Under the pieces are notes generated by a model. It saw only the letters and a list, made by a program, of their open reading frames with translations, had not been told where the DNA came from and made no database searches. Of a stretch of DNA of 64,000 nucleotides, positions 41,836 through 53,188 are shown piece after piece. Made by a program: the position numbers and the translations under genes. Positions within the stretch are counted from its first letter, which is position 1; each line of letters starts with the position of its first letter. The DNA comes from Lonicera japonica (taxonomy: Eukaryota > Streptophyta > Magnoliopsida > Dipsacales > Caprifoliaceae): assembly GCA_021464415.1 (NCBI GenBank), contig CM038468.1, positions 1,178,001 through 1,242,000 of the forward strand. Direction: 5' to 3'.

Positions 41836-43494
41836 TAGGGGTGTGCATAAACCTACCAAAACTGAACGGACCGACTGGACCGAACCAAAATATAAGGGTT
41901 TTTTTTTGGGTTTTATAATTACAATGGTCCGGTCCAAAATTTTATGGACCGTTACTATTCGGTCCGGTCTTCGGTCCGACTCAAAAAAAATACCCAAAAC
42001 CCGGACCGGACCGATATGTTTATATATATAATTTTATTTTTTTTAAATATGTATAATTCTTTTTTTTTTGTGTAACCTAAAGGTCCTAAACCTAAAAATA
42101 CTACCTGCCGCCTCTCATATTTTGCACTTAGCACATCCACTCTTCTCCCTCTCCCATTTTCATCGCTTTCTCCCCTCTCTCATCTTCATCGCCTTTCACA
42201 GTTCTTCACTCCTTTGTCACTCTCCCGTCTTCACCCTCCCCAGTCCTATCTCTCATCCTCACTCTCCCATCTTCACTCTCTAGTCTCCCTTCTATGCACC
42301 ACGGGTACACTATCCACACACCATCGACCACCGGCTACATGTCCACCACCGTCGAATCTGGTAACATATCTATCTTTTTCTCCTAATTATGTCATATCTG
42401 TACATATAAACACATATTCCTTATATATATATATATATATATTCATACATATATGCGCCTACAAAGTACAGATCTACCTTAGGCTTTGAAATTCAAAATT
42501 TTAGGCTCTGAAATTGCGAATATATGTATGTAATTGCCAATATCATATCTGAATTTAGGCTTTGACATTTAAAATTTTAGGGTCTGTTTTGCAATTTAAG
42601 CTAACTTCCATTACCTGTTTGGATGAAAGGCCTATTTGCTCCAAATCATTTAGCTGCAATGACAAAAACTATGCATTTCAACATTTATACCAGTAGGATT
42701 AAAGAAAAACCTGAACTTTTATATAGTAATTGCGAATATTTTCTGTTTGGGCTCTATTTGGTTGTGTTTGGTTTCTGGCGAAATACATTCCACATTTTCT
42801 GCAAGTTAAAAATTGTTTCACTTTTTACTAAGAGTATAAAACATTAAGGTTCCTTGATTTTTGCAGATACAATAATAATTAGAGAAAGAAATAGTATAAT
42901 TTAGTGTCCTTGAGGTAGAAAAAGTAATTGGTTCTATTTGGATTTTTGGCCTTATTAGATGTGTTTAGAAAGTGGACACAAAAAACAGTGGTCATAGTGG
43001 TATTATTTAGGCTATGGATTTTGCTATTGGTTTCTTATGTTTTGGGTGAATAGATTTATATTGGTTTGTTACTTTTGGGCATATGAAATTTGTTTTTGTG
43101 TAGACAGCATTGTATAACCACTGTTTTTTGTTATTTGGGCATTGTATAACCACAATTATTACATATAGTTTGAATTTGGGCTTGAGATAACCATTGTTAT
43201 TAAACATCTAATATGGAATGTTGGGCTTAATTTATGAGTTGCCCAATTATCCTTGAATTAAGTTTGAAAATGGGTTGAATAAGTTTGAAAAAATAGACAA
43301 AAAAGCCCTAAATCACATTGGCCCATTAAAAAAGCCCGGACCGGTTGGATTGACTGAAATCGGACCGTTTAAACTGGCCCGATCCAGTCTTAGCTAGCAA
43401 TTCGGTTTGGTCTGGTCTAAAATTTTATAGGACCGAAGTGTTCAGTCCGAATGCATGGTCAACGATCCGGTTGATCGGACCGTGCACACCTCTA
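41836..43494. mobile_element. Non-autonomous hAT element, 1.66 kb
   Basis: Inverted ends TAGGGGTGTGCA and the complement of TAGAGGTGTGCA are flanked by identical 8-bp duplications CATTCAGG (41828-41835 and 43495-43502). Subterminal regions are filled with GGTCCGGTCC / GGACCGGACC motifs. The interior has a CT-rich leader-like block (42,100-42,360) but no transposase frame, so it looks like an internally deleted autonomous element. Confidence 0.85.
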
Positions 43495-43502
43495 CATTCA
43501 GG

Positions 43503-43881
43503 ACATGTAAAAAGGAGTCAAATTAAAAATAACTAAAAATATTAAGGTTCATCTAATAATAAAACAATTGTGATAACAAATCTCTTTCTAAGGGTGTTGT
43601 CAGAAATCCGAAAACCAAATGAACAAACCGAATCAATCTGTTGCAATCCGAAAATTTTTGAACAAAAAAAAAGTCGAAACTAAAATAAAAAACCAAAATC
43701 GATTAATTTAGGTCTGTTCGGGTTCGGGTTACCCAAAATAGATCGAATCTATTAAAAGAAAATTGCTAACTTAATTAAAGTACACTGTTTGAAATTTAAC
43801 TACACACGCATATATATATACAAATAAACAATTTATATAATGTTTGAAGAATAAATGATATTCGGTTGTGCACAATACTAA
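43503..43881. repeat. Degenerate repeat DNA
   Basis: GGGTGTTGTCAGAAATCCG and GTTCGGGTTCGGGTTACCC motifs suggest another old hAT-like fragment; the ends are not resolved. Confidence 0.3.
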
Positions 43882-44058
43882 GGGTTCGTTTGGTGTGCCG
43901 GATAAGGAAGGTAAGATATGATAGGATAAAGGCCGGATAAGATAATAGTCAGAATTAGTCGGATATGATAGGAAATGAATCGGTCGGATAAGGATTAAGC
44001 AGAATCAGACAAGATAAGGATTAGTCGATAAAGATTTAATAAACTTTGCATTTGATGG

Positions 44059-46111
44059 ATGTGAGAACTCGCGTTTTCGACGCCCGGGGGTCCTCGTGGG
44101 CGGCGATTCCGTCGTTGCTTAGAAAATTAGGTTTTGAAAAGAATAAGAGTCGCCAGTTTGTTTTACTAAACAAACAAAAAGATTTGTGTAAAATAAACGT
44201 ATTTATGGACTAAATATCCTCTTATACACAATGTATACGAAACCAGTCGATTCGAAGGTTCGGGGATTAAGTTACGAATCGGGAAGGTGTTAGGTACCCA
44301 ATTCGCCCTTTCGGTCTCTTGAGTAGGATATGTGTGTGTTATAATTCAGTTCTTGCATGCTATTGCTATTACTTTACAACTTTTCGTGCTTGCCTTATAA
44401 ATCGAGATTTTAGGGTTAAGATGAAAACGATGTATTTCCTAGTTCGCCCATGATTTTGAAAATAAATGTATGTGTGATTTGAAAAAAAAAAAGAGAATTT
44501 AAGAATAATAAATGCAACGAAACAAGTGATTTTGTAAAGTATTGGGCTTTTCAAAAACTGATTCAATATGGAATCTTATATTCGATATGATATGAGGCGA
44601 GTTGACCGATCGTATACCATAGTCTATTGATTAAACCGGTATAGATGGCGCTAGTGCTCTCATAATCGAGTATTTATCACATACACACCGCAATCTATGA
44701 GTTAGATTAGATATATAGCGATTATCAATTCCTTCGTATAACAATACTGCTAATCCGAGCTTTTGAAAAAATAAAAAAGTAATAATACTATTTTAAAATT
44801 GGATTAGGGTCTATTATACGCCTTTTTTTTTGAAAAACAATTTGAAAAAAAGTTTTGAAAAGCCATTAAGTAATATAAATTATGCAGACAAGAATATAAA
44901 TTATAAAACTGCCGAATAAATAAAAGAAGAGAGAGAAAATTATACCTGAGCCTCCTTGGATGGAGAGAATAAGGATCTCTTAGTGTGTACCACAAAATCC
45001 CTTTGATTGTTGATGAAAATAATGAATGGAGGGGGGGTCTATTTATAGTTGTCAAAATACTTAGAGAGCAAGAAAAGAGATTGCAATTAGGACTCTTGGA
45101 ACTTATCGTGAAGCCTTCCCACCATTGGATCATCCTGAATTTTGGATATGTGTTGAAAATAGAAGTCTTCTAGATATTCTAAAAATTTCAAGTCGATCAG
45201 ATTTCGGGAAGGTTTCATTTTGTTCTGATTGGTACGAAGAGTTTGTTTCCGCGTAGGAAAGGTACTTGTTTTAGACAAGGACCCTTGTTTGCACGACAAG
45301 TAAAGTTCTCACCGTTGGATCATGCTGAATTTTGGATATATATTGTCAATATAAGTCTTTTACACCCTGTAAAAGTTTTAAGACGATCGGAGTTTGGTAA
45401 GGCCTCGGTCTCCTTGACTTGGTAAAAAGAGTTTGTTCCCGCATAGGAAACGTACATGCGTACAACAACATCGACAATTGAACTTCTAGCTGTTGGATTA
45501 TGCCTATTTTTTGATATGTTTTCCCTCAAAATGTTTTATAGCTTGTATTCAAATTTGAGGTCGATCAGAATTCGGGAAGGCCTATATTTATTTTAATTTT
45601 GTACGAAGGACATTTTGACTAGAATTGCACGATAGACAAATTGATTCTTGAGGATCCCATGTCCGACAAAGCTGAATTTTGAATATGTTCTTCCCCATAA
45701 TAAGGCCTATCTACTTACCAAATTTCAAACCATTTTAACTTCGAGAAGACCTCCATTTGATCACCCTAATCAAACCCATGATTGCCTGAATTTTCGGAGA
45801 TCCGACCGTCGGATTTAGCTGATTTTCGAGTATGCTACTCCTTTTGATAGTCTCTAATAACTCTCAAACTTTGAGGATGATCCAAAATGTGTAACTCTCC
45901 TTTCACAAGTTTTCAGGAGTTTTGACGGTTTTCGGTTCCGGCAATTTTCGATAATTCTGTAACTCCTCATCCGGGGTCTTTTCAGCTTCCTTGTTTGACC
46001 TGTATCACATGTGTATGGTATATATGCATCTAGGAATGCTTATGCATGCACGTATGCTTGTTTCTTTGGAGTTCAGGATTCTTGCGGAGGTCGCAAAATG
46101 AGGTGTTCACA
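44059..46111 (-). repeat. 3' LTR of the gypsy element
   Basis: 2,053 bp, same ends as 56451-58500, followed on the left by the ATGGA duplication. Confidence 0.92.
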
Positions 46112-48608
46112 GACCCTCTCGGCCTAGGTTCTTTGTGAAGCAAAGAAACCAGGACGATAAATAGAACGCATCATTTTGCGGAACTCGCATGAATCACAAA
46201 TGATATTTTGAAAATAATGCAATGCAAATGATGACATGCTCCGCTGGGCATGGACGGGCGATTTTTGGACTATTCGGGACATGTCCTGCTCTATACTCTG
46301 ATTTTAATTTGGCTGATGTGCTGCTGGTAGGGATGGCTCTTGTCAATGATTCTCCTTCGAACTGACATATATCCATGGGCAGGGAACGTTTTGTACTCCT
46401 ACATGCAGGGATGATTTTGCATTCCCACAGGCAGGGAATATTTTGTACTCCCACAAGCAGGGATGTACTCCCACAGGCAGGGATGATTTTGAATTCTCAC
46501 GGGCAGTGAATGTTTTGTACTCCCATAGGCAGGGACGTACTCCCACAGGCAGGGATGATTTTGAATTCCCACAGGCAGGGAATGTTTTGTACTCCCACAG
46601 GCAGGGACGTACTCCCACGGGCAGGGATGATTTTGTTAATAATTCTGATTCGGTTAGCTTGACAGGGTAAGGGCTGGTGGTCTGGTGGGAATAAGATGGT
46701 TGATGGTCTACCGAAGATATTGCTTTGGTTATAACATATGGTCTGCTATGGATATGATGATACATGGTCTGCCAAAAAAGGTTAGTGATCTACTGAGGAT
46801 ATGATGGTTGATGGTCTGCTAAAGAAATGAGAATTCCTACTGGCTAGGATAAAGGCTGCAGGTTGACGAGCTACTAGGGAGGTAACTCCTACTGGCTTAG
46901 ATAAGGGCTGATGCGAGAGTTGCTGATATGCTGAGGAGGTGAGAGTCTCTGAGAAGACATAGAGAGATAAAGAGATAAAGTTTTGGCGTAATCATTTTTC
47001 TTTTTTCTTTTTTTTTAAAGTAAGAATTCTTGGCTGGCTTCTTTCTTCTTGAAAAATGATCGAGTCACGTTCTCTCAATTCTCGAACCTCGTGAACGAAT
47101 TTTGAACTTTGCCTCTTACTTTGCTTCTGTGGTATTTTTCTCGTGTCTCTGGGGTACGATTCTGCTTATTATTTTCTAACTTTGTGAGAGGAGAAATTTT
47201 TGTGTGCCTGCATCGTTTTCTGTTTTTCGATGCCCTTATTATTCCTTAATTGTTTGAAAACTCTTTTTTTTTATGCAGCTTATTCATTATGTTTTTCATG
47301 GTCAGTAGCCTTCCTCACCCAAGACGTAGCCCTGGGCCTTTTGGCCTAGCTGTCACTCTTGGTGTGGCTCTCGCTGCCATCTTTTTCTTTTATGTTTTTT
47401 TTAATATTCTTTTCTTTTGGCACTGTGGGATTTATCCTCTTTTTTACTCTTTTAATTTTTTCTTGTACACACTTTGTTCTTCTCACTTTGTCAGGTTTTC
47501 TTGGGCATCATCGTCCTTGCGATTCGAGAATGTTTGCTTTGGAAGTTCGCATTTGACATCGTCGTGCTGTATTTGTGATTTTCGATTCGAGAACTTTTGA
47601 AAGCGTATCTTGAAAACTTCTTAGAAGAGAAGAAGCTAGGCCAAAAGCCCTTTATGGGGTTTGTTCCCCATGTATCAATTATAAGATTCCAATCTTTCTT
47701 TTTTTAACTTTCTCATATAATCTCTTTAGAGGGGGCTTTTTTCTTTGGTTTGTGGAGATGGCCTGAGATTTGCCGTAGAAAGGGCTTTGGTGCGTGAACG
47801 TATAAAGGGCTTGGATTTACCTATAGAAAAGGCTTTGGGATTTTATATATGATTTGACTCTCTGGGAGGAATATGATGAGGTGGCGAAGCCCGTCTGGTA
47901 GGTCACGGAACCTAATGCTTATATATGCACCATGTAAATGCTCATGCCATGCACCTTGGTTTTGAAAAGGTTGTGAATCGTGAGTTACCTGATTTATGAA
48001 GCATGATATGCTATTCGAAAATGCATGCAATATTGACTCTTTTCCGAGAATATGTCAACTTATTTAAGAAAGTATCATTTATCATTTCATCTTGTAGATA
48101 AAAGCAGACCTTCTGTCTTATAGACAAAAGGGTGTCCTTTTGTTTAACAGACAAAAGGTTATGTCCCTCACGTCACTCATTTCTCCATTTCTCCCATCAT
48201 GTTTGCTTTCTTGAACTTCATTTTTTTTAGTTAGACCGGGCCTGAAGTCACTTCTCAGGTTGCCTACGTTCCCCTTGTTCTAATATCTCAAATCTTGGTT
48301 GTGGGGCTCAGGTCTACGTAGTTCTTAGGGATGCCGGCTTAGGTCATTTATTGATAATATTTCTTCAGACGGTCCAGATTAACCGAAGAATTGAACTACT
48401 GCCCATCCGTATCTGTGAGTATGACTGCTCCCCCAGAAAGGATTTCTTTAACAATGTATGGCCCAGTCCATTTTTGTGCGAATTTACCCCTCGGATCTCT
48501 GGCTGGTTCCCTTATTTTTTTCAGCACCAAATCATTTATTTGTATTCCTCTTACTTTCACCCTTTAATTGAACGCTCTAGCGACTCTTTTCTGATATCCT
48601 TGCTGATG
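46112..48608 (-). other. Non-coding 3' region of the gypsy element
   Basis: 2.5 kb between integrase and the 3' LTR without a supportable gene. It contains a 72-bp tandem array at 46385-46640 and GA/TC-rich stretches; the sequence just before the LTR (GAGAGGGTC, minus strand) is a weak polypurine tract. Confidence 0.6.
46385..46640. repeat. 72-bp tandem repeat inside the gypsy element
   Basis: TTTTGTACTCCCACAAGCAG-type units start at 46441, 46513 and 46585, with partial units on both sides. Each unit has the subrepeat TCCCACAGGCAGGGA three times, a short interrupted palindrome. Confidence 0.85.
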
Positions 48609-49475
48609 CTAGGCAGCTTTCAGTCGTTTCTCATCGAGTAGTGCCAGTTCCTCATAACGGCTTTGAATCCAGTCTAATTCGGACACCGAGCTCTCCAGTA
48701 TCACCCTCAACGATGGAATCTCCATTTCTACTGGCAGTACTGCTTTCATTCCATATGTTAGTGAGAATGGTGTCGCGTTTATAGAGACCCTTTCGGTAGT
48801 ACGGTATCCCCATAGTGCATACGGCAATTTATCGGCCCAGTCTCGACCACTTTTTACCATTTTACTAATCACATTCTTCAGGTTTTTATTTGCTGCCTCT
48901 ACTGCGCCATTGGTCTGAGGTTTATAGGGGGATGATTTGTGTCTCTGTATCCCGTATTCTTCCATTACATCATTGGTTTTCCCCTCAAAGTGGGTTCCAT
49001 TATCTGACACAATTTCATGCGGTACTCCGTATCTGCAGATGATGTTTCTTCGGATAAATTTTGCAATTTTTCTTGCATCGAGCTTCGCATATGATTCAGC
49101 TTCTACCCATGTTGTGAAATAGTCGATTACTACCAGTGCGTATTCGTGTCCATTACTTGCTGTTGGTGATATTTTTTCGATGACATCTATACCCTAAACT
49201 GAAAAAGGCCAAGGGGTTGTCATAGTGTATAATTCTTTTGGAGGAAGCTTCTGAGATTTCGGATGAACCTAACATAGGTGACACCTTCTTACATGATCAT
49301 TGCAATCTTGTTGGATGGTGGTCCAGTAATACCCTAGTCTGACAATCTTGCGGGCCAAGGTGTGCCCATTCATGTGGGGTCCGAATTCACCCCCATGAAT
49401 CTCGTCCATGACTGGTTGGAACTCTTCCTGTTTTAGGCATCGGAGGTGTATCCCATCGTGACTCCTTTTATACAA
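48609..49475 (-). pseudogene. gypsy integrase
   Basis: An H2C2-type zinc region (EIHGGEFGPHMNGH ... CNDHVRRCHLC) is followed after an in-frame stop near 49,195 by GIDVIEKISPTASNGHEYAL and VVIDYFTTWVEAESY. SDNGTHF and PQTNGAVEAANKNL carry the second Asp and the Glu of the DDE core. The first catalytic Asp is in GIDVI. The C-terminus ends at about 48,609. Confidence 0.85.
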
Positions 49476-49511
49476 TTTTCCCGAGCAAATAATGAACTGA
49501 GCAGCTAATCT

Positions 49512-50249
49512 TCAGAGTGCTACTCGAGTTTTTTTATCAGCACCCTCAGGGTATTTTCCTTCTTTTAAGATTCTCCAAATGTCATAATACCAGATCGATG
49601 GGTCGACCATTTCCTTATTTTCGCTTTCGATGACTAGACAGTATGCAGGAATCTCCCTTTGCTCAATGGCTATTTGTACTGTTTGCATATCTTCAGGAAT
49701 TTCTACCATTGACACTAGATTTGCTAGCGCATCAGCAATGTTGTTCTGGCAACTGGGCACATGGTGAAACCTAACTCTTTCGAACTTGTTGGCCACGTCT
49801 TGTAATCGATCTAAGTGGGGAATGAGTTTTTCTTCTTTGATTTTTCACTTTTGTAGAATCTGATGAATGATAAGAGCTGAATCCCCAAATAATTGTATCT
49901 TTGTTACCCCTTTTTTAAGCACGATTTCCAAACCTACAATGCAAGCTTCACACTCAGCAGTATTATTAGTGCAATCAAATTGAAGCCAAAAAGACAACGG
50001 CGAGTGAATCTGATCTAGTGAGATTAGGAGGATCCTTATCCCGTAACCGTTCTTGTTTGCAGCCCCACCAAAATACAATTTCCATTCACCCTCTGTATCT
50101 GTGACCATAATCGTTTCATCTGGAAATTTGGATTCTTCCTCTTTTTCCCCTTCTAACATAGGATTACCTGCCAAGAAATTTGCAATAATTTGCCCTTTAA
50201 TCGCCTTCTGAGTGACGTAAGTGATATCAAACTCCGACAGTAAGAACAC
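49512..50249 (-). pseudogene. gypsy second RNase H-like (archaeal-type) domain
   Basis: WKLYFGGAANKNGYGI has Gly where the catalytic Asp (FDGA) normally sits. TNNTAECEACIVGLE and FGDSALIIHQ follow. After a break, FERVRFHHVPSCQNNIADAL carries the last conserved Asp. The dual RNase H arrangement is characteristic of Tat elements. Confidence 0.75.
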
Positions 50250-51380
50250 CTATTTGGCCATGCGGATAATCAACACTAGTTTTTCGAACAAGTACTTCAA
50301 TGGGTCTAGTCGAGCTATAAGAGTGACTGAAAACACAAGCATATAGTGGCGCAATTTCTGAGTGGCCCAGATTAAGGCTGCACATGATCTCTCCAGAGGC
50401 GAGTAATTCCTTTCATAAGGTGATAACTTCTTGCTGATGTAATAAATCGCTTGTTCTCTTCGACTCTGGGATATATGTTGGGCCAGCATGGCCCCTGCGG
50501 CAGTTTCATTTACCGTGAGGTATAGTAATAACGGAATTCCTGGCTGTGGCGAGGCGAGGATCGGTGGATTTAACAAATACTCTTTGATCTTATCGAATGC
50601 TGCCTGACATTGTTCATTCCATTGACCATCAGACGACTTCTGCAACAATTTAAATATAGGTTCGCACTTTTGTGTGAGCTTTGATATGAATCGGCTGATA
50701 TACTGAAGCTTACCCAAGAACCCTCTGATTTCTTTCTCGGTGCGTGGCGTGGGCATTTCTTTGATTGCCTTTATTTTAGCTGGATCTGCCTCGATTCCCT
50801 TCTTACTGACAACATACCCCAGTAGCTTACCTTTGGTTACCCCGAATACACATTTTTGTGGGTTTAGCTTCATCTGGAACTGCCTGAGCCTGTCAAAGAA
50901 GGCTTTAAGGGCGGGGAGATGTCCCTTTATTTTTTTAGACTTGATAATCATGTCATCTACATAAACCTCTACTTCCTTGTAGATCATGTCGTGGAACAGT
51001 GTGGTTGCAGCTCGTTGGTACGTTGCTCCAGCATTCCTCAACCCAAATGGCATAACTGTATAACAATAAGTTCCCTATGGCGTTATGAAGGCAGTCTTAA
51101 CTTGGTGATCGGGATGCATCTTTATCTGATTATAACCAGCAAACCCATCAACAAACGACTTTAGAGCATGGTTGGCGGTATTATCCACAATCAGATCAAT
51201 GTTGGGCAATGAAAAATCGTCTTTTGGGCAGGCTTTGTTGAGATCCCTGTAATCGACACATACCCTCACTTTGCCATTTGGCTTTGGCACGGGTACTATG
51301 TTAGCTAGCCATGTTGGGTAATCTACCACTCGGATGAACCCTACCTTTAGTTATTTTTCAACCTCTTCTTTAACCTTTAA
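50250..51380 (-). pseudogene. gypsy reverse transcriptase and first RNase H
   Basis: WLANIVPVPKPNGKVRVCVD, YRDLNKACPKDDFSLPNID, FVDGFAGYNQIKMHP, MPFGLRNAGATYQR and the catalytic YVDDMIIKS are in order, followed by the RNase H-type stretch (AIYYISKKLSPYERNYSPLE). Stops at about 51,075-51,077 (in place of the usual Trp) and near 51,350 inactivate it. Confidence 0.88.
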
Positions 51381-51469
51381 TGACCACTCTGGTATCAATT
51401 TCCTAAGTTTTTGTTTAACTGGCCTGCACTCCGGCTTAGTGTGAATTTCATGCATCACTATATCTGTAC

Positions 51470-52366
51470 TCAACCCAGGCATATGGCATAAGACCAGGCA
51501 AATACGTCAACATATTCCTTCAATAATTCATGCAAGTCTTTACCCTCAGCTTTACTCAATTCAGCCCCGATTTTCACTTCCTTCCTATCCTCATCGGTCC
51601 CTAGGTTAACTATAACAGTTTCACCCTCTTCGATTTGGATTCGTTGCTCGTGTTTTTCAGGAGTATCATTCATGGATTCAATTTCTGTCAAGGTAATATG
51701 AGATTCAGACACATTCGGATACTGAGAAGCTGATTCTATCTTATTAATGAAAACATTATCAAGGACATTATTAAGAAAATCTCCTAAGATCTCATAATCG
51801 CTCATTCTACCCACAATTTTATCCCTTACAAGTTCACTCCCTTTCTCACTCATATTTCCCTTATCTTTAACTGGGTGAGTCAATGTGACTGGGTCTACTA
51901 CCTCGCCTTCCTCAGTAAGCGCCATGATATATGTCTCTTTTTGGGGCTGAATGTGTTCTTCAGAAAATAGGCTTCTCATCATGCTTGGTACATCTTCCAT
52001 TTCTTTTTTCTCATTCATGCGTTGAAATTTCACATGGTAACCCTGACTTTTAGTGCAAACCCTGGAAACTCTTTCACCTTTCGAATTCACCCATGACTCC
52101 TGGAACCCACAAAATGGAAAATCTTCTCCTTCTTTCACGAAAAACCCATTAAGAGAAGTGTTGAACACTCCACAACCCAAACCTTCCATAAATCCATTTT
52201 CAGTGTTACCTGTTTGATTTGTAAAACCCAATCTGGCATATTTTCTTTCCTGCATATAGGGCTCAATTGGCTCAGCTATTCTAATATGTTTATTTCCCAG
52301 TCCCCGGCCTGGCATGTAACCCACAGTATTCATCATGGCTACCACTCGCTCATTCAAAAATGGCAC
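51470..52366 (-). pseudogene. gypsy linker with G-patch-like motif between protease and RT
   Basis: MMNTVGYMPGRGLGNKHIRI fits the G-patch pattern (GxxPGxGLG), seen in Tat/Ogre polyproteins. The rest is acidic. It ends EYVDVFAWSYAI, matching the DVFAWS-Y-MPG segment just upstream of gypsy RT. Confidence 0.75.
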
Positions 52367-52408
52367 TGTTTCAAGCGGTAGATACCTGATCTCCTGGGTA
52401 GTAAGAGC

Positions 52409-53125
52409 TTATACCCTAGGTTCGTATTGGAAGCCCCCCAACTGCACATCTTGACTTCCTATACCTAAGACATGCGTATCTTTAAGTATTACAATTTTAT
52501 CACAATCACCATGTATCACGATAACCTCATCCCCTACCGGGATTTTGATCTTTTGATGTAGAGAAGGTGGAAGAGCCCCTACCGAATGTATCCATGCGCG
52601 TCCGAGCAACAAGTTAAAGCTAGATGGTATGTCGATAACTTGGAATTTAACAGGAAACTTGATCGACCCAATTAGTAAGTTCAAGTCAACAGACCCTAAT
52701 AATACCCTTTTAGTGTTATCATATGCCCTTACCGTTACCGAGGATTCTCCCAAGCTACTTTTATCGAGTTCTAAAGCTTTGAAGGTTTTGAGTGGACAGA
52801 CGTTTATAGTCGCCCTATTGTCAATGACTACCTTTGGGACTACCATTCCTCTAGTTTCAATAGATATGTAGAGTGCTTGATCATGGTTCCTCCCTAGTGG
52901 TGATAGGTCTTCGTCTGAAAAGGACAAACTATTCTGTAGGCTTAGGGTCCTGATCATTTCTGTTAGTTGTTCTGGGGTTGATTCTATTGGGACTATGGCA
53001 TCATCCATGAGCTTGAGAAATGCTGCTCTATGGGGCTTGGAAGAGACCAATAATCCCCAAATAGATATTTGGGCCTGAGTCTTCTTTAATTGATCAACAA
53101 CTTGGCTCCCTTCGGGCTGAGCCAC
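52409..53125 (-). pseudogene. gypsy protease region
   Basis: VPKVVIDNRATINVCPL replaces the usual VLIDNGSxxNVCP, so the Gly next to the catalytic Asp is Arg. FNLLLGRAWIHSVGALPPSL is the second conserved block of Tat-type proteases. The upstream part (LLVSSKPHRAAFLKLMDDA) is the linker typical of this lineage. Confidence 0.75.
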
Positions 53126-53188
53126 CTCTTTCTTTCCTTCCTCTTTTTATTTCTCTTGCGGGTGATAGGCTTTTCCTGACCTTGTGAG

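Noticed and set aside
47250..47600. Hydrophobic 116-residue frame, possible membrane protein
   Set aside because: T-rich composition inside the non-coding 3' part of the gypsy element on the wrong strand; no conserved features.
48609..51380. RT and RNase H as a possible endogenous pararetrovirus
   Set aside because: Integrase follows RT, LTRs with target duplications flank it, and no movement or coat protein motifs are present; this is a gypsy retrotransposon.
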